Assembly (NCBI RefSeq): GCF_003589595.1
Contig: NW_020655294.1
Location: forward strand, 2,340,476 to 2,404,475
Direction: 5' to 3'
Length of the DNA stretch: 64,000 bases
Source of the DNA: Hyposmocoma kahamanoa
Lineage: Eukaryota > Arthropoda > Insecta > Lepidoptera > Cosmopterigidae
Shown here: positions 52,401 to 58,350 of the stretch, piece after piece
Numbering within the stretch: position 1 is the stretch's first letter
How the letters are laid out: every line of letters starts with the position of its first letter
Position numbers and translations under genes: made by a program
The notes under the pieces: model-generated
Seen by the model: only the letters and a program-made list of their open reading frames with translations
What the model was told of the DNA's origin: nothing
Database searches by the model: none

Positions 52401-55400
52401 TAAATAAAAAAAAATTGTCATATTAGAACAAAACAACAAATTTACAAAACAAGACGAAATTTTCTATCTTAATCGTTAATATGCACACTATTATAAATTA
52501 TTATCGAGATCAATCATAATTATCATAATAATCATATTAAATTATCATAAAATTTTTTTGGAACACGACCGGTCGCGCGCGTATTTTGAGACCGCAAACA
52601 CAAATAAAAGCACATGTGCGCTTGAGACGAATGTCACAGGGCTACTAAGGGGAAGTACCGCACTCCCTCGAGGATATCAAGGTCGCACAACGGTCTATTG
52701 TTTATAAGACTAAAATAAGGTCGCTGCGGTCTTTGACACCGCGCGCGACCGCTGGAAGGTTAAATAAAATAATAATTCGGATTCAGATTTAACATTTCAA
52801 ATCAGTTCAGGCTTAAAATTCGTTACACTGGATATTTCCTAGTTTAGAGACCATTTGAAGTTTTTTTTTAAGCGGCATAATTTCCGCAATATTTGTCATA
52901 GCATATAGATAGTACAGCATGACGACTTACCCAATGAGTCGGGAATGTCCCTGACCTGTGGCTGCCTCTGCGCACCGGGCGGACGCTCCGACACGAAGCG
53001 GGAGCGGCACATTTCGCCATCTAAACCAAAAGAAACAACAGACTTATAATTCCTTCTTTAGACATTATGAAAAAACAATTAAAACGACTACTGATATGTA
53101 AATCTAATCAGATTTACTTTGATAATCTATATATATATACAGTAATTTGAGTCTGCAAACGTTTTTTTAACTATTTTTCTTTTAAGATGGTGTAAAATGA
53201 TTATTGTCTTGCAAGCAGCTAGTGTTTGCAGTTGATAAATATTAATTAAGACATGGAGGACTACTGGGTCTCATGTCTCAGGTTATCCTACTTTGTGAGT
53301 TAGGGAATATATCTTGTAATGTTCTAACCTTATCTTAGATTTAATGTTTTTGCTGTGAACTAACGCTCGGACATAAATACATTATTATTGTTATTATCAT
53401 ATTGACTGTCGACTGTTGGTTATTCTTATGAAATAAATAGCCGCGCTTGTTTTATTTGAATCATCAATCATCGACAATCGGCCAATTATTCTTCCAACTG
53501 CTAGGCATAGGTTCATTTCAATTGTTCATTTTTGAAAATTCATACATACATACACTAAATTTCTCAGTATACGAATATTTCAGTACAGAGTAGTAAAAAA
53601 ACCGTCCTTAAAAGTTAGTAGAATCACTTCTATCTGCGAAGTTTTAATGGAATCGCTTAACGGAAAGTACGCGAAACCGGATTCATCCCCTAGTTTGCCA
53701 CCCTTAGAGGTGTGATATTTTCTTCAAATTTAAATGGGACCAATACTGAGGTATCCTCTTTACAACAAAGAAGGATCATCAAAATCGGCTCACAAATCGT
53801 TATCGAATAACATATATAAAAAAATACATTCAAATTGAGAACCTCCTCCTTATTTAAAGTCGGTTAAAATACAAATAGGAGACATTTTTTTAAATTTTTC
53901 ATTTGACTTTAATATAAATCAAGTCCGCCTGTCGTTATTAAAATGTGTATGACTAAATACAATAACGCAATTAGTCATCATTAGACCATCGTAACATTTA
54001 CAATTAAAGTTTAAAGTTTTTGGCAAAATTTTACCTACTTTCACTATCCACTGATAAAATTGTCGAAAACTACATGTCTACTTAAAATTTTACAATAACT
54101 GGCAACCCTGCACCATCTTTAGGAAAGACAGATTATATATATATCCTACAACTCTCTTCTTTATGGAGCAGAGCTACACCTCTGAGCAATACAGTAAATA
54201 ATGAAACTGAAGTATTTCTAGAAACAACAGTAATTAAGTCGTAACAAAAAACTTACTTGACATTGATGGTCCCATGTCAGATGGAACAATTTGTGGAGAT
54301 TCTACGGGTGATGCAGGCTGAAATTAAAACAGACTTTATTACTACTTGAATTTTGTTTTTAAATAAATAAATAAATAATAATAATGCACACACTCAACAT
54401 AGCCCCGCACTAGGGAAGCCCTGTGTCACGGTGCCATGGACACACGCATAGGCAACCGCAAATTACATCCAAACTCATGAGAGAAATAAATGTAGGCCGT
54501 ACAAATATTTGTCCCGGCCCGGGAATCAAACCTGGGGTTCTACGTGGCAGTGGCAATGGTAACCGTTCGGCCATGGAGACAATTTCAATTTTATAATTTT
54601 TGTTTTATTTATCATCTAGCTATTTAAGATATCTGCTAGTATGAGGGATAACAAACATCTGACTATTTGATTTTATCAAAATTTTATTTGTACTTATTTT
54701 GGGAATCAAGTTTTGATAACTATTTGTTATCATAAATGAGATCACTAGCCAAAATATGGTCACCATTGTGTTACAACCTGTATTGCATTGGAGTGACAGT
54801 GAAATACAACTGTATTACTTTGAAAATTAACAAATTTCTGAGGAAATTTGAGAAATTTGTTCAAGAATCCTTACACATGCAGTGTGAGTAGTAATAACTT
54901 CTCATACAAAGAAAACAGGGATGTGGAAGTGGCTACAGTGCGGCATAATTAAACTCTCCTATGATTTGTAATGACATAAAATATGTACGGTCCATTTACA
55001 AAAAGCGCAATTGTGGGCTGTGGCATGGACAATATTCATAAGGCACTATAACACCACTTTCGTTTTTTTTTACTGGGGAAGTGCTGTCACAATGAATAAT
55101 GGCTATTATCCTAAAGCTCTATTCACAATGATGGTTTCATTATATATTAATATATTATACATATACATAATGCTTCAAATAGCATTATACACATAGAATA
55201 CACAAGTTTTACATACAAGTATTATTAAGTCATATAATTTGCAATTGTCACTTCCAACTTATTTTCAATTTTATTTAGTGCACAGTGGTCGGACCATTGA
55301 CCTACCAATAAATGGACGTCAGGTTCGCGCTAAAAAGTGTCCGTACCTGTAGGGCGTTAAAATCGCATAAAGTGCGTCAATCGCGCAACAGTCTTCATTT

Positions 55401-58350
55401 GTTCGAGTGACAGCGCGTTTGTCAATCATGCAGTACCAATAATAATAACTTGTAAAAATTACTGCAGTAAAGTGTGAAAACAGGATTTTGTATCATATTT
55501 TCACTGAACAAATATATTGTGTTGTCATAGTTGTGTCATTTAAAAGTGTTATTTTGTACAGTTTTATAGTATTTAATTTATATATAACTGAATCGTAAAT
55601 ATAAATTACAAAAGCACACGAAATAATGAAATAGCTAACTGTCCTTTTTATTTATTTTTATTTTATTATATTTGGGGAGCTTACAGCTACTTTTACAATA
55701 TAGATTTAAGTAAGATCAAACAGATGCCAATTAAAATTTTCTACTCAATGCATGCGCAAAAGATGGAAAGAGACCCATTACGTCCGTTTCAAGAAGCTTA
55801 TATAAACTTCTTGGTGATTTTCAATTGGTCGAACCACAAGCGATTGAAATATTTAGAACAAAGAAACTATAGAGTAGCTTTGATTTCAATCCTAATTTTT
55901 AAAATAATTTTTTTATTAAACGTTAGCAATAACTAACAAAATATTGTTGTACTCGTTTTACGGCATGGGATTACTTATCAAAAGTCAGAAAATACATTTG
56001 CCCGAAATAACATTAGCTCGAATTTTCATAATGCGCTTACAAAGATTACAAAACAAAAGCTAATTTTGTCTATATAAAAAGCATCAAAATTACTCGAAAG
56101 CGTAACGGTTTTGTTATAAATCGGAATTACGGATATTTGAGTTTACGTTTAGTTAGAATATCGGTGCTTTTCTTATAGTACACGCTTATTTTCACATTTG
56201 TAGTAATATTTGTATGTATGTATCTGCCCAACTCTTTATTATACCTTTAAGTGAATTTGTACAAAATTCGACATAATAATATATATAAAAAAATTAATTA
56301 ATATTTACGAGAAAGGCCATTCCATTACTCTTGTGTTCAAGTAATTTTCAGTCAAAGCTAAATATGGTGCATTTTGTGAAGTTTCCAGTAGAAGCTGAAT
56401 ATGGTGTTTTTAGGCCCTTCAATTGTTGTAAGCAAATTTAGGCAGTACTGCAATGATGTTACAATTTAAATTAAATGTTTTAGTTTTTTATATTTCGTTA
56501 CATGTCACTACATTTGTATAGGTTACCCTTGGACATTCTTTTCGTGGTTTTTGTATTAGACCCGATGTCCATTTGTTGGTAGGTCAATGGGTCGGATACT
56601 ATATTTTAAATTTGTAGTATAATATATAAAATTAATTTGACACCTTTTGTAATTACTTACTATAGCGGGTGGTACAATCCGAGGTTCAGGATCATACACT
56701 GGTGGTGGTTCATACGGTGCATAAGTAGAGTGTTCAGGCTGTATGTTTGGTATTTCCACTGTTATGTTGGGTACCACACATTCTCCACCTCTGTCCGGTT
56801 GGAGATGGTACTGGATTGGTTGCTGGAAAAATATTTAGTTATTTCAATTCAGTGAAATATTCTCCAGACATTTCTGAATCCTCCATGCCAGAGTTGATGA
56901 GTACGTTATTAGGGTGGGTTCTATCAAGGCACAAGCTCTTCCTAATTGTAATCTGTTCACTAAATACAACTCTGAATCTCAGTTTCCCAAAGTGGTCCAT
57001 AGTGCCCCACAGTGGGTGCTGAAGTCCTAGGGGGTCCCTACCACCCCTGCGCTCAACTGGGGAGTGTTGATGCGGTCCAGCTTGTGGTAACACTTTACCA
57101 CATTTGAAAAAACTTCAATGATCTATATAAACTATACTACATACATACCAACTAAACTAACTAACTAAAACTACACTGTATATAATTTTTTTTCAAAATA
57201 CATGTAAAAAACAAAAAAAGACATGTTTTCAATTAATTTTTGTGGTGGTGGGCATTGAAATTTTTTATCCTGCCTAAATTTGGCTTACCCCCCAGTAAGC
57301 CAAAAAGTTTGGGACCCTGTGATCTAAAGCAACAGTATTAAAATATGAGAAGTGTTTTCTTGGCTTCAATTGTTTTGATCTTCTTCAGTAAGAGCATGAG
57401 TTTGCCGAGCAGTGACCACCAGCGGATTTGGTGTAGAGGTGTCTTTTTCTTTAATAACATCAAGTGAGGGGACGAACTAGTTGTGCGCCTGACGGTGAGC
57501 TACACGCATATCCATTACAGTTGCAGTGCCACTCAGAGCTTTAAATTGCAAAGATCTGAAGGGCACTACCACCACTCCCGTCACTATGAGGCATAAGTTG
57601 ACAAGTCCCATGTGCCTGTAATTTCACCAGCACCTTTACCCTTTAAAACTGGAACGCAGTAATGCTGACATAAGTAATGCTTGATTTTCTATTAAAATAT
57701 TAATATTAATTTGAAATAGGTAAGGTGGCAGTAATAACCTGGATGAACTCTTACACAAGGAGCTCTACTGCTACTAATCTTATTATACTATGTCTAGTGA
57801 CGACTAGCGACGCTAATAAGCCTATTGTGTCCACCTAGTCAAACATAGGCCCCAGCAAGATCACCATAGCACAGTCAAGAAAACCACAAAGGGTCTCAAC
57901 ACTGTGGATACAACACGGTTTTGAATCTTCAATATTACACGTACCTGGCTGGGAACGTCGTTTCCCGAGTAAATATTGCCGACGACGCCATCATAGCTTG
58001 AAATGGATGATGGCACATTTTGCGACGCTCCACTCTCATAATCATCGGCTAAAAGTTGTTCCTCCTCCTCGTTACCGAGGTTATAATCTGCCAGGCTCTG
58101 ATCGCCAAGATCGTCGCCCAACAAGTCTTCACTGTAAGAAAAAAAAATAGTAAAATAATGAAAACGCGTGGACACTAGGATTTCATATCACGTTTTTCAA
58201 CCAGAAATTAGCATATTCCATGAACATATGAAATGTCATAACGTTTTATACAATTTTGTACGATGTTAAAGTAGATTTGTGTAGAAAATCGAATGTTATT
58301 ACGTAAAATTCAATAAAATAAGGGAAAAATAATACTCACTTGTCCGACAT
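18432..58350 (-). CDS. RBM33: RNA-binding protein 33 (RBM33) homologue, complete spliced CDS
   Basis: Eighteen coding exons on the minus strand, ordered from 58340-58350 to 18432-18587. All have GT-AG borders with matching phases. The summed length is 2889 nt, giving 962 residues plus TAG. In order: acidic N-terminus with EDLLGDDLGD (1-80); Gly/Arg patch (about 175-205); Pro/Arg repeat region (210-410); the INPHFKG motif (about 414-420); Arg/Glu-rich helix (505-600); acidic and basic linkers; C-terminal RRM (about 884-962). Human RBM33 has the same order, including DLLGEDLL near the N-terminus, NPHFKG, a charged helix and one terminal RRM-like domain; it is about 1170 residues. From published work as I recall it, RBM33 binds RNA, helps export GC-rich transcripts and works with the m6A demethylase ALKBH5. 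Assignment is by motif and order, without a search. Confidence 0.82.
18858..18892 (-). repeat. AAGTCGG/GAGGAGG repeat, end stub
   Basis: Only GAGAACCTCCTCCTTTTTTT and GAAGTCGGTTAA remain. Confidence 0.65.
18985..19190 (+). repeat. tRNA-derived SINE, family S2
   Basis: Box B GGGTTCGATTCCTGG, then ATTCTGGTCTGAGTGTTCTG, TGGTACTCATAGTACATGG and ACCAGGCAATTGGTATGA. Confidence 0.72.
19417..19535 (+). repeat. Repeat with ACAGGGTTATTT end, copy 1
   Basis: ACAGGGTTATTTGTAAAATG, CTGACAACCTCGTAGGACTA and CTAACATCATAAACAA. The reverse complement is found at 24820-24955. Confidence 0.6.
20270..20405 (-). repeat. LINE 3' UTR fragment
   Basis: On the minus strand: GGTTGCCTGGAAGAAATTGC, AATAAGGCCGCCTGGTAT, and a GTGCAATAAACAATATTTCA polyadenylation end, a common lepidopteran CR1/jockey-like tail. 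Confidence 0.6.
22140..22400 (+). repeat. Retroelement tail with TTCTA repeat
   Basis: ATTGTAAGTGGCGTTGCAAT then GAATGGTTTCTATTCTATTC ending in TCTAT repeats; typical 3' tail of an insect non-LTR element. Confidence 0.5.
22437..24148 (-). pseudogene. Broken piggyBac (PGBD-type) transposase
   Basis: Starts MPLQDFNETLDAPLAEVL at 24148. The acidic N-terminus is followed by typical piggyBac phrases: ETNLYAWQTI, EMYRMIGVIIIMGM, YWSTGIMGM, LAIDESLMLWKG (first catalytic Asp). A TAA at about 23357-23362 interrupts the frame, which then continues in the same frame with TLFMDGFYNSI (second Asp region). A second TAA follows, then GDVVSRHCGDVSVLSWKD. The segment that should hold the third Asp is missing. 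The C-terminal Cys-rich finger survives out of frame near 22440-22520 (CVGQCWREYHTVEDL). It is therefore inactive: two stops, a deletion and a frameshift. It sits in the last intron of RBM33. Confidence 0.85.
24535..24730 (+). repeat. tRNA-derived SINE, family S4
   Basis: ACATTCGTAAGGTCCTCTAG, TGGCTTAGTTGACAGAGTC and GGTTCGAATCCAGCCCGAAC. A second copy is at 28440-28600. Confidence 0.6.
24820..24955 (-). repeat. Repeat with ACAGGGTTATTT end, copy 2
   Basis: TTTATGATGTTAGTAACATA, GTCCTGCAAGGTTGTTAG and AAATAACCCTATATA mirror copy 1. Both copies lie in the last RBM33 intron in inverted orientation. Confidence 0.6.
27204..27530 (-). CDS. RBM33: RBM33 exon 17 (GC island, first half of RRM)
   Basis: Acceptor CGCTTGCAG, donor CAG|GTAAAC, 327 bp, phase 0 both sides. 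Ala/Pro-rich linker, acidic DSDSTVDEERLLGDD, then the RRM start: beta-1 PVLAVVSNLP, alpha-1 TDTRLKTLAGAD. Human RBM33 reads CVVSVEGLSSSTTDAQLKSL at the same place. Of the 60 bases at 27361-27420, 56 are G or C. Large open frames on the plus strand here are shadows. Confidence 0.85.
28396..28440. repeat. TA/GA microsatellite
   Basis: A run of TA dinucleotides (about 28402-28425) followed by GA dinucleotides, immediately upstream of SINE S4. Confidence 0.9.
28440..28600 (+). repeat. tRNA-derived SINE, family S4
   Basis: AAATTCGTAAGGTCTGTTGA, CGCGAAGTCGCTAGTTCGAG and CCCAGCTAGATC, parallel to the copy at 24535. Preceded by the TA/GA microsatellite. Confidence 0.55.
28746..28795. repeat. 25-bp perfect tandem duplication
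   Basis: AAGCGCTCATTCAAACAGGA followed by CTACC, twice in a row without mismatch, then a third partial CACTCAAACAG. Confidence 0.9.
28883..29017. mobile_element. Foldback element
   Basis: Perfect 20-bp arms AGCACGTCAAGCTTGACACT (28895-28914) and their complement (28983-29002). Each arm is itself built on the palindrome GTCAAGCTTGAC. An inner stem ATGCCGCTT/AAGCGGCAT lies between. The outer ends GGTACAG/CTGTACC are next to TA. Confidence 0.75.
29256..29336 (-). CDS. RBM33: RBM33 exon 16
   Basis: Acceptor after a T-tract (TTTTTTTTGCAG), donor GAG|GTACGT, 81 bp, phase 0 on both sides, so skipping would keep the frame. Lys/Glu-rich with KPRQRITFTKEAKE. Confidence 0.82.
29919..30129 (-). repeat. 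LTR-like repeat, copy 2
   Basis: Reverse complement of copies 1 and 3: AGTACCTCTCGCTACGCAT end, GTGAAATAAACC signal, start TGTAGACTAGGCTCTACTCT preceded by AGGGA. In the RBM33 intron between exons 15 and 16. Confidence 0.65.
30130..30990. other. Sequence between inverted LTR-like copies
   Basis: 861 bp, AT-rich, between two LTR-like repeats that point away from this centre. A 67-codon minus frame ends at the border of copy 2 (30125-30328) and may be a retroelement remnant; no family motif is seen. 30820-30990 looks like the 3' interior of the element joined to copy 3. Confidence 0.45.
30991..31165 (+). repeat. LTR-like repeat, copy 3, with upstream polypurine tract
   Basis: Preceded by ATGAGGAAGAGGGA, a polypurine tract as expected at a 3' LTR. 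Then TGTAGACTAGGCTCTACTTT to TATATTCTTAGAA. About 170 bp of element interior (30820-30990) can be guessed upstream. Confidence 0.65.
31641..31714 (-). CDS. RBM33: RBM33 exon 15
   Basis: Acceptor TTTTTCTTCCAG, donor AAG|GTACTC, 74 bp. Encodes EKSPARRTIVTSSTKTEEAE and SKTVK. The phases fit exons 14 and 16; short enough to be alternatively skipped only with a frame change. Confidence 0.8.
31845..31978 (+). repeat. tRNA-derived SINE, family S1 (5' part, in palindrome)
   Basis: Head CTCGTGGTTGAACGGTTACC, box B GGGTTCGATTCC, then TCTCTTGAGTTTGGGTTAGT; its 3' half is replaced by the palindrome and MITE pair. The S1 3' body appears separately at 33617-33695. Confidence 0.72.
31979..32165. mobile_element. 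MITE of the AGGGTCGTATTCCAGAACT family, copy 1
   Basis: Begins AGGGTCCTTCCAGAATTCTA and ends GAGTTCTGGAATACGACTCT, self-complementary at the ends. Internal repeats of CTCAAGTCAG and GAGTATGATTT. Abuts copy 2 directly. Confidence 0.75.
32166..32328. mobile_element. MITE of the AGGGTCGTATTCCAGAACT family, copy 2
   Basis: Begins AGGGTCGTATTCTAGAACTC and ends TAGTTCTGGAAGGACCCT. Head-to-tail with copy 1. Its outer end is the mirror of copy 1's outer end. Confidence 0.75.
33617..33695 (+). repeat. SINE S1 3' fragment
   Basis: AGTTTGGGTGTAATTTGTGG through GTTTCTCTAGTGCGGGGC and an A-run; no tRNA head. Confidence 0.7.
33829..33944 (-). CDS. RBM33: RBM33 exon 14
   Basis: Acceptor TTGTTGCAG, donor AAAG|GTGATC (a weaker donor), 116 bp. 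Encodes SPPSAPPADLRSRLPPK and KRPKQRITFDDKKKK. The KQRITF phrase recurs in exon 16 (RQRITFT), so the two exons hold an internal repeat. Confidence 0.8.
34594..34860 (+). repeat. LINE/SINE 3' tail fragment
   Basis: Contains TGTCCATGGGGGACAATGAC, CACCTTCCATCAAGTG and TGCTCGTTTGCCTCTTTAC, a widespread lepidopteran retroelement tail. The 72-codon frame here has no support as a gene. Confidence 0.5.
35561..36031 (-). repeat. AAGTCGG/GAGGAGG repeat, family M4 (carries nested MITE)
   Basis: ACTGACCTCAAAAAGTTCGT to GAACCTCCTCC, AAGTAGGTTAA. Interrupted by the GC-rich MITE at 35720-35876. Confidence 0.75.
35720..35876. mobile_element. GC-rich MITE with 34-bp inverted repeats and TA duplication
   Basis: The ends begin ATGCTCTGGCCACACAGTCG and, in reverse complement, ATGCTCTAACCACACAGTCG. 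Both continue through CGGCCGCGGAAGCG, so 32 of 34 bases match. TA flanks each side (35718-35719, 35877-35878). It is inserted in a copy of the GAACCTCCTCC/AAGTCGG repeat (35561-36031), whose sequence resumes on the other side. Confidence 0.85.
36430..36610 (-). CDS. RBM33: RBM33 exon 13 (acidic)
   Basis: Acceptor CGTTCCACAG, donor AAAAA|GTGAGT, 181 bp. Encodes LTPPHSDLPKLESPERDLTP and a very acidic NDSDDDLDLILGDIEGILS-DDDD stretch. Confidence 0.85.
36752..37371. mobile_element. TA-flanked element with GTCTGTCTTTTTTGAAG ends, copy 1
   Basis: Left CTTTTTCGAAGACGGAGTAA, right TTACTCCGTCTTCAAAAAAG then ACAGACTATA. Shared interior phrases with copy 2: AGGGTTGCCA, TTTTATCGATAAATTGTGAA. About 620 bp, no coding capacity. 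Confidence 0.72.
37900..38084 (-). CDS. RBM33: RBM33 exon 12
   Basis: Acceptor TTTTTCATAG, donor TGTG|GTAAGT, 185 bp. Continues the charged helix (RERERLEKEKEPPVKEE), then a Ser/Pro/Glu/Lys linker with RKSPEKEERERSPIRKEEE, likely phosphorylated at SP sites. Confidence 0.85.
38284..38384 (-). CDS. RBM33: RBM33 exon 11 (charged coiled coil)
   Basis: Acceptor CCGCATCAG, donor ACAG|GTAAAT, 101 bp. Encodes SEYRRRMREQESLRERVLRA and KEARRKNAVANR. This aligns by eye with the RLYRLKIEEQKRLREEI coiled coil of human RBM33. Confidence 0.85.
39272..39416 (-). CDS. RBM33: RBM33 exon 10 (extreme GC island)
   Basis: Acceptor TCCGCAG, donor GAG|GTAGGT, 145 bp. Encodes MRSASPPPPPWRSPSPPRSP and then an Arg/Ala/His/Pro-rich run ending PPSGDE. 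Of the 60 bases at 39301-39360, 54 are G or C. Open frames exist on both strands here because stop codons are AT-rich; only the minus frame has matching phase and splice sites. Confidence 0.83.
39534..39735 (+). repeat. AAGTCGG/GAGGAGG repeat, family M4
   Basis: TTAACCGACTTCAAAAAAGG to GAAGTCGGTTTTTTAGTACT and CTGTACTGAGATT. Complete copy in an RBM33 intron, 118 bp upstream of exon 10 in transcript direction. Confidence 0.75.
40512..40634 (-). CDS. RBM33: RBM33 exon 9
   Basis: Acceptor GTCGTCGTCAG, donor GGAG|GTCAGT, 123 bp. Highly charged helix with IENTTIEIENELAPRRRDD and RRQEEFINANRAG. Clearly GC-richer than the flanking introns. Confidence 0.85.
40879..41320 (-). repeat. AAGTCGG/GAGGAGG repeat, family M4 (long form)
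   Basis: ACCGACCTCAAAAGTACGTG, CTTCATGCGTGAACAGCCAC, and GAACCTCCTCCTTTTTTGAA then GTCGGTTAA. Colinear with the copy at 48983. Confidence 0.75.
41410..41935 (-). mobile_element. Non-autonomous element, copy 2 (inverted to copy 1)
   Basis: Colinear with 10828-11365 in reverse over its whole length, including GTGTTCAAAAACCGCAAATT, GATATCGAACGATATG and CATGCGGTTCCTGAACACG. Lies in the RBM33 intron between exons 8 and 9. Confidence 0.75.
42263..42481 (-). pseudogene. LINE reverse transcriptase C-terminal remnant
   Basis: Minus-strand frame with NIPHSEGLVKAETVKFRKYL and ELAHEITDMRGMAITRIIPI, matching the family phrase KYLDLAHEI-MW-V-IVPIVVS found near the end of insect non-LTR reverse transcriptases. 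72 codons; no upstream catalytic part. Confidence 0.6.
42482..42846 (+). repeat. Dispersed repeat R1 (split by MITE)
   Basis: CAACAGTTCGTCCAGAGAAT and TTTACAGGCACATGGAACTT, broken at 42619-42773, then AGTGACGGGCGCACTGCAAC to TCACTTGGTATC. Confidence 0.75.
42619..42773. mobile_element. MITE of the AGGGTCGTATTCCAGAACT family, copy 3 (nested)
   Basis: Begins GGGCCGTATTCCAGAACTGA and ends GTTCTGGAATACGACCCT. It splits a copy of the dispersed repeat at 42482-42846 between TTGTCTCAGG and AGTGACGGGCGCA, phrases that are adjacent in unbroken copies of that repeat (6866-7190, 8362-8640). Confidence 0.8.
43541..43655 (-). CDS. RBM33: RBM33 exon 8
   Basis: Acceptor TGCTTTCAG, donor CCAG|GTTAGT, 115 bp. 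Encodes a helical segment (DDAAERFIAEQRNALARAAN) followed by PPPRRSPT. Confidence 0.85.
43860..44000 (-). repeat. SINE S2-like remnant
   Basis: AATTATGAGTACCAGAGCAC, then CTCAAATAGGTCC and ending GCCGAGTCACCGAGGT, in the same order as S2 in reverse. Diverged. Confidence 0.5.
44868..45060 (+). repeat. tRNA-derived SINE, family S3
   Basis: Head GACCTCTGTGGTCGAGTGGC (box A) and GGATCGATCCCCGG (box B), then a unique body including CTCGCGTCTGGGTGTTTG. Only copy seen here. Confidence 0.6.
45826..46070. mobile_element. TCGTGACGAC-rich element, copy 2 (fragment)
   Basis: Starts GGGGGCGCGTTCCCATTATA and includes CTGTCGTTCACGACTTTTTG, CTGTCGTGACAATGGGA and GCTAGAACGACAG, matching 11925-11985 of copy 1 in reverse. 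Right end lost. Confidence 0.55.
46719..47332. mobile_element. TA-flanked element with GTCTGTCTTTTTTGAAG ends, copy 2
   Basis: TATAGTCTATCTTTTTTGAA to TTCAAAAAAGACAGACTATA, nearly perfect inverted ends. Holds a local palindrome, AAATGTCTCCATT units around TTAATTGTGTCCATTAA, near 47020-47110. Confidence 0.75.
48110..48950 (+). mobile_element. Non-LTR retrotransposon 3' end
   Basis: The frame 48273-48518 encodes NKYKLKVPFSKLQLFTN, MLIKIYNKIPNKIKSN and CYYSIEEFFSDKFE, the typical last residues of jockey/CR1-like insect LINEs (family order: KLP-IK, then YYS-EEFL). A 3' UTR follows with CAGTGCCCTAACGGGGTCCA and a GAATAT-type tail near 48920-48945. Confidence 0.7.
48983..49432 (-). repeat. AAGTCGG/GAGGAGG repeat, family M4 (long form, truncated)
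   Basis: CTCAGTACAGAGTACTAAAA and ACCGACCTCAAAAGTATGTG, through TGAACAGCCACCCTTAGAGG; ends at CAGTCGAATTGAAC without the GAACCTCC end, where a stub of the dispersed repeat (49440-49500) begins. Confidence 0.72.
49690..50880. other. RBM33 intron segment between repeats
   Basis: No recognised element. A 123-codon minus frame (49718-50089) lacks family motifs and splice signals that fit RBM33. Confidence 0.4.
50878..50945. mobile_element. MITE of the AGGGTCGTATTCCAGAACT family, truncated copy 4
   Basis: AGGGTCGTATTCTAGAACTC, then CTCAAGTCAGGGCTTGAGTA; the other end is missing. Lies in the RBM33 intron just past exon 7. Confidence 0.65.
51105..51762 (-). CDS. RBM33: RBM33 exon 7 (Pro/Arg repeats and INPHFKG motif)
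   Basis: Largest exon, 658 bp, 219 codons plus one base; acceptor ATATACTTTCAG, donor GAAG|GTAAGA. It opens with NFNQRPSFPPSQP. A run of degenerate short units of the form RPEL, RPDV, HPEL, RPNI follows (residues about 228-260), then a Pro/Phe-rich stretch. It ends in KKVLINPHFKGNFQSPVEG, which matches the NIHINPHFKG motif of vertebrate RBM33 and is the strongest single link to that family. Confidence 0.88.
52089..52204 (-). CDS. RBM33: RBM33 exon 6 (Gly/Arg patch)
   Basis: Acceptor TGTGTTTAG, donor AGA|GTGAGT, 116 bp. Encodes RGQFGGRGRTSWRSPHFNQR and an HHNQYRRNN tail, an RG-rich patch of the type that binds RNA non-specifically. Human RBM33 has a comparable RRGGRRGG patch. A piggyBac-type MITE begins 42 bp upstream, in the preceding intron. 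Confidence 0.85.
52246..52759. mobile_element. piggyBac-type MITE with TTAA target duplications
   Basis: Flanked on both sides by TTAA (52242-52245, 52760-52763). Terminal inverted repeats begin CCTTCCGGTGGTCGC on the left and, in reverse complement, CCTTCCAGCGGTCGC on the right. The interior is AT-rich, but near both ends it carries GCGGTC and GACCGC hairpins (GCGGTCTGTGAGACCGC at about 52278). No coding capacity. It sits in the RBM33 intron, 42 bp upstream of exon 6 in transcript terms. Confidence 0.88.
52931..53020 (-). CDS. RBM33: RBM33 exon 5
   Basis: Acceptor TTGGTTTAG, donor TTGG|GTAAGT, 90 bp. Encodes NGEMCRSRFVSERPP and QPQVRDIPDSL, a basic linker. Confidence 0.83.
53160..54138. mobile_element. 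TA-flanked element, copy 3 (split)
   Basis: Left TTTTAAGATGGTGTAAAATG, right CACCATCTTTAGGAAAGACA. Interior phrases run in the reverse order of copies 1 and 2 (GGCAAAATTTTACC, ATAAAATTGTCGAAAAC, CTGGCAACCCTG). The M4 copy at 53580-53868 lies inside. Confidence 0.65.
53580..53868 (-). repeat. AAGTCGG/GAGGAGG repeat, family M4 (inside another element)
   Basis: TTCAGTACAGAGTAGTAAAA to GAACCTCCTCCTTATTTAAA then GTCGGTTAA. It interrupts a copy of the GACAGACTATA element at 53160-54138. Confidence 0.7.
54257..54317 (-). CDS. RBM33: RBM33 exon 4
   Basis: Acceptor TTAATTTCAG, donor TCAA|GTAAGT, 61 bp. Encodes PASPVESPQIVPSDMGPSMS; the last base starts an Asn codon completed by the next exon. Confidence 0.82.
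54368..54588 (-). repeat. tRNA-derived SINE, family S1 (antisense copy)
   Basis: Reverse complement of the 62888 copy: CCCCGCACTAGGGA, AAATTACATCCAAACTCATG and CGGGAATCAAACC in order, ending with the box A region GTAACCGTTCGGCCATGG. Confidence 0.78.
56661..56822 (-). CDS. RBM33: RBM33 exon 3
   Basis: Acceptor ATTTTTCCAG, donor ATA|GTAAGT, 54 codons in phase 0. Low complexity, rich in Pro, Glu and Tyr (EIPNIQPEHSTYAPYEPPP). Confidence 0.85.
56979..57322. mobile_element. hAT-like MITE
   Basis: Left CAGTTTCCCAAAGTGGTCCA and, from the right in reverse complement, CAGGGTCCCAAACTTTTTGG, the pattern of hAT ends. The flanks AATCT and GATCT are a poor duplication. Confidence 0.5.
57455..57750 (-). 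repeat. Dispersed repeat R1
   Basis: ACATCAAGTGAGGGGACGAA, CAGTGCCACTCAGAGCTTTA and TATGAGGCATAAGTTGACAA in reverse order of the plus copies. Confidence 0.72.
57945..58131 (-). CDS. RBM33: RBM33 exon 2
   Basis: Acceptor TTTTCTTACAG, donor CAG|GTACGT. One base plus 62 codons. Strongly acidic (EDLLGDDLGDQ, NEEEEQLLADDYESG), then Ser-rich. Corresponds to the acidic N-terminus of RBM33. Confidence 0.85.
58340..58350 (-). CDS. RBM33: RBM33 exon 1 (start codon)
   Basis: Eleven coding bases, ATG TCG GAC AA, before donor GTGAGT. Joined to exon 2 they read MSDNEDLLGDDLGD, matching the acidic start of the family. The tiny coding part of exon 1 means the 5' UTR is mostly in this exon, toward the divergent promoter. 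Confidence 0.8.
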
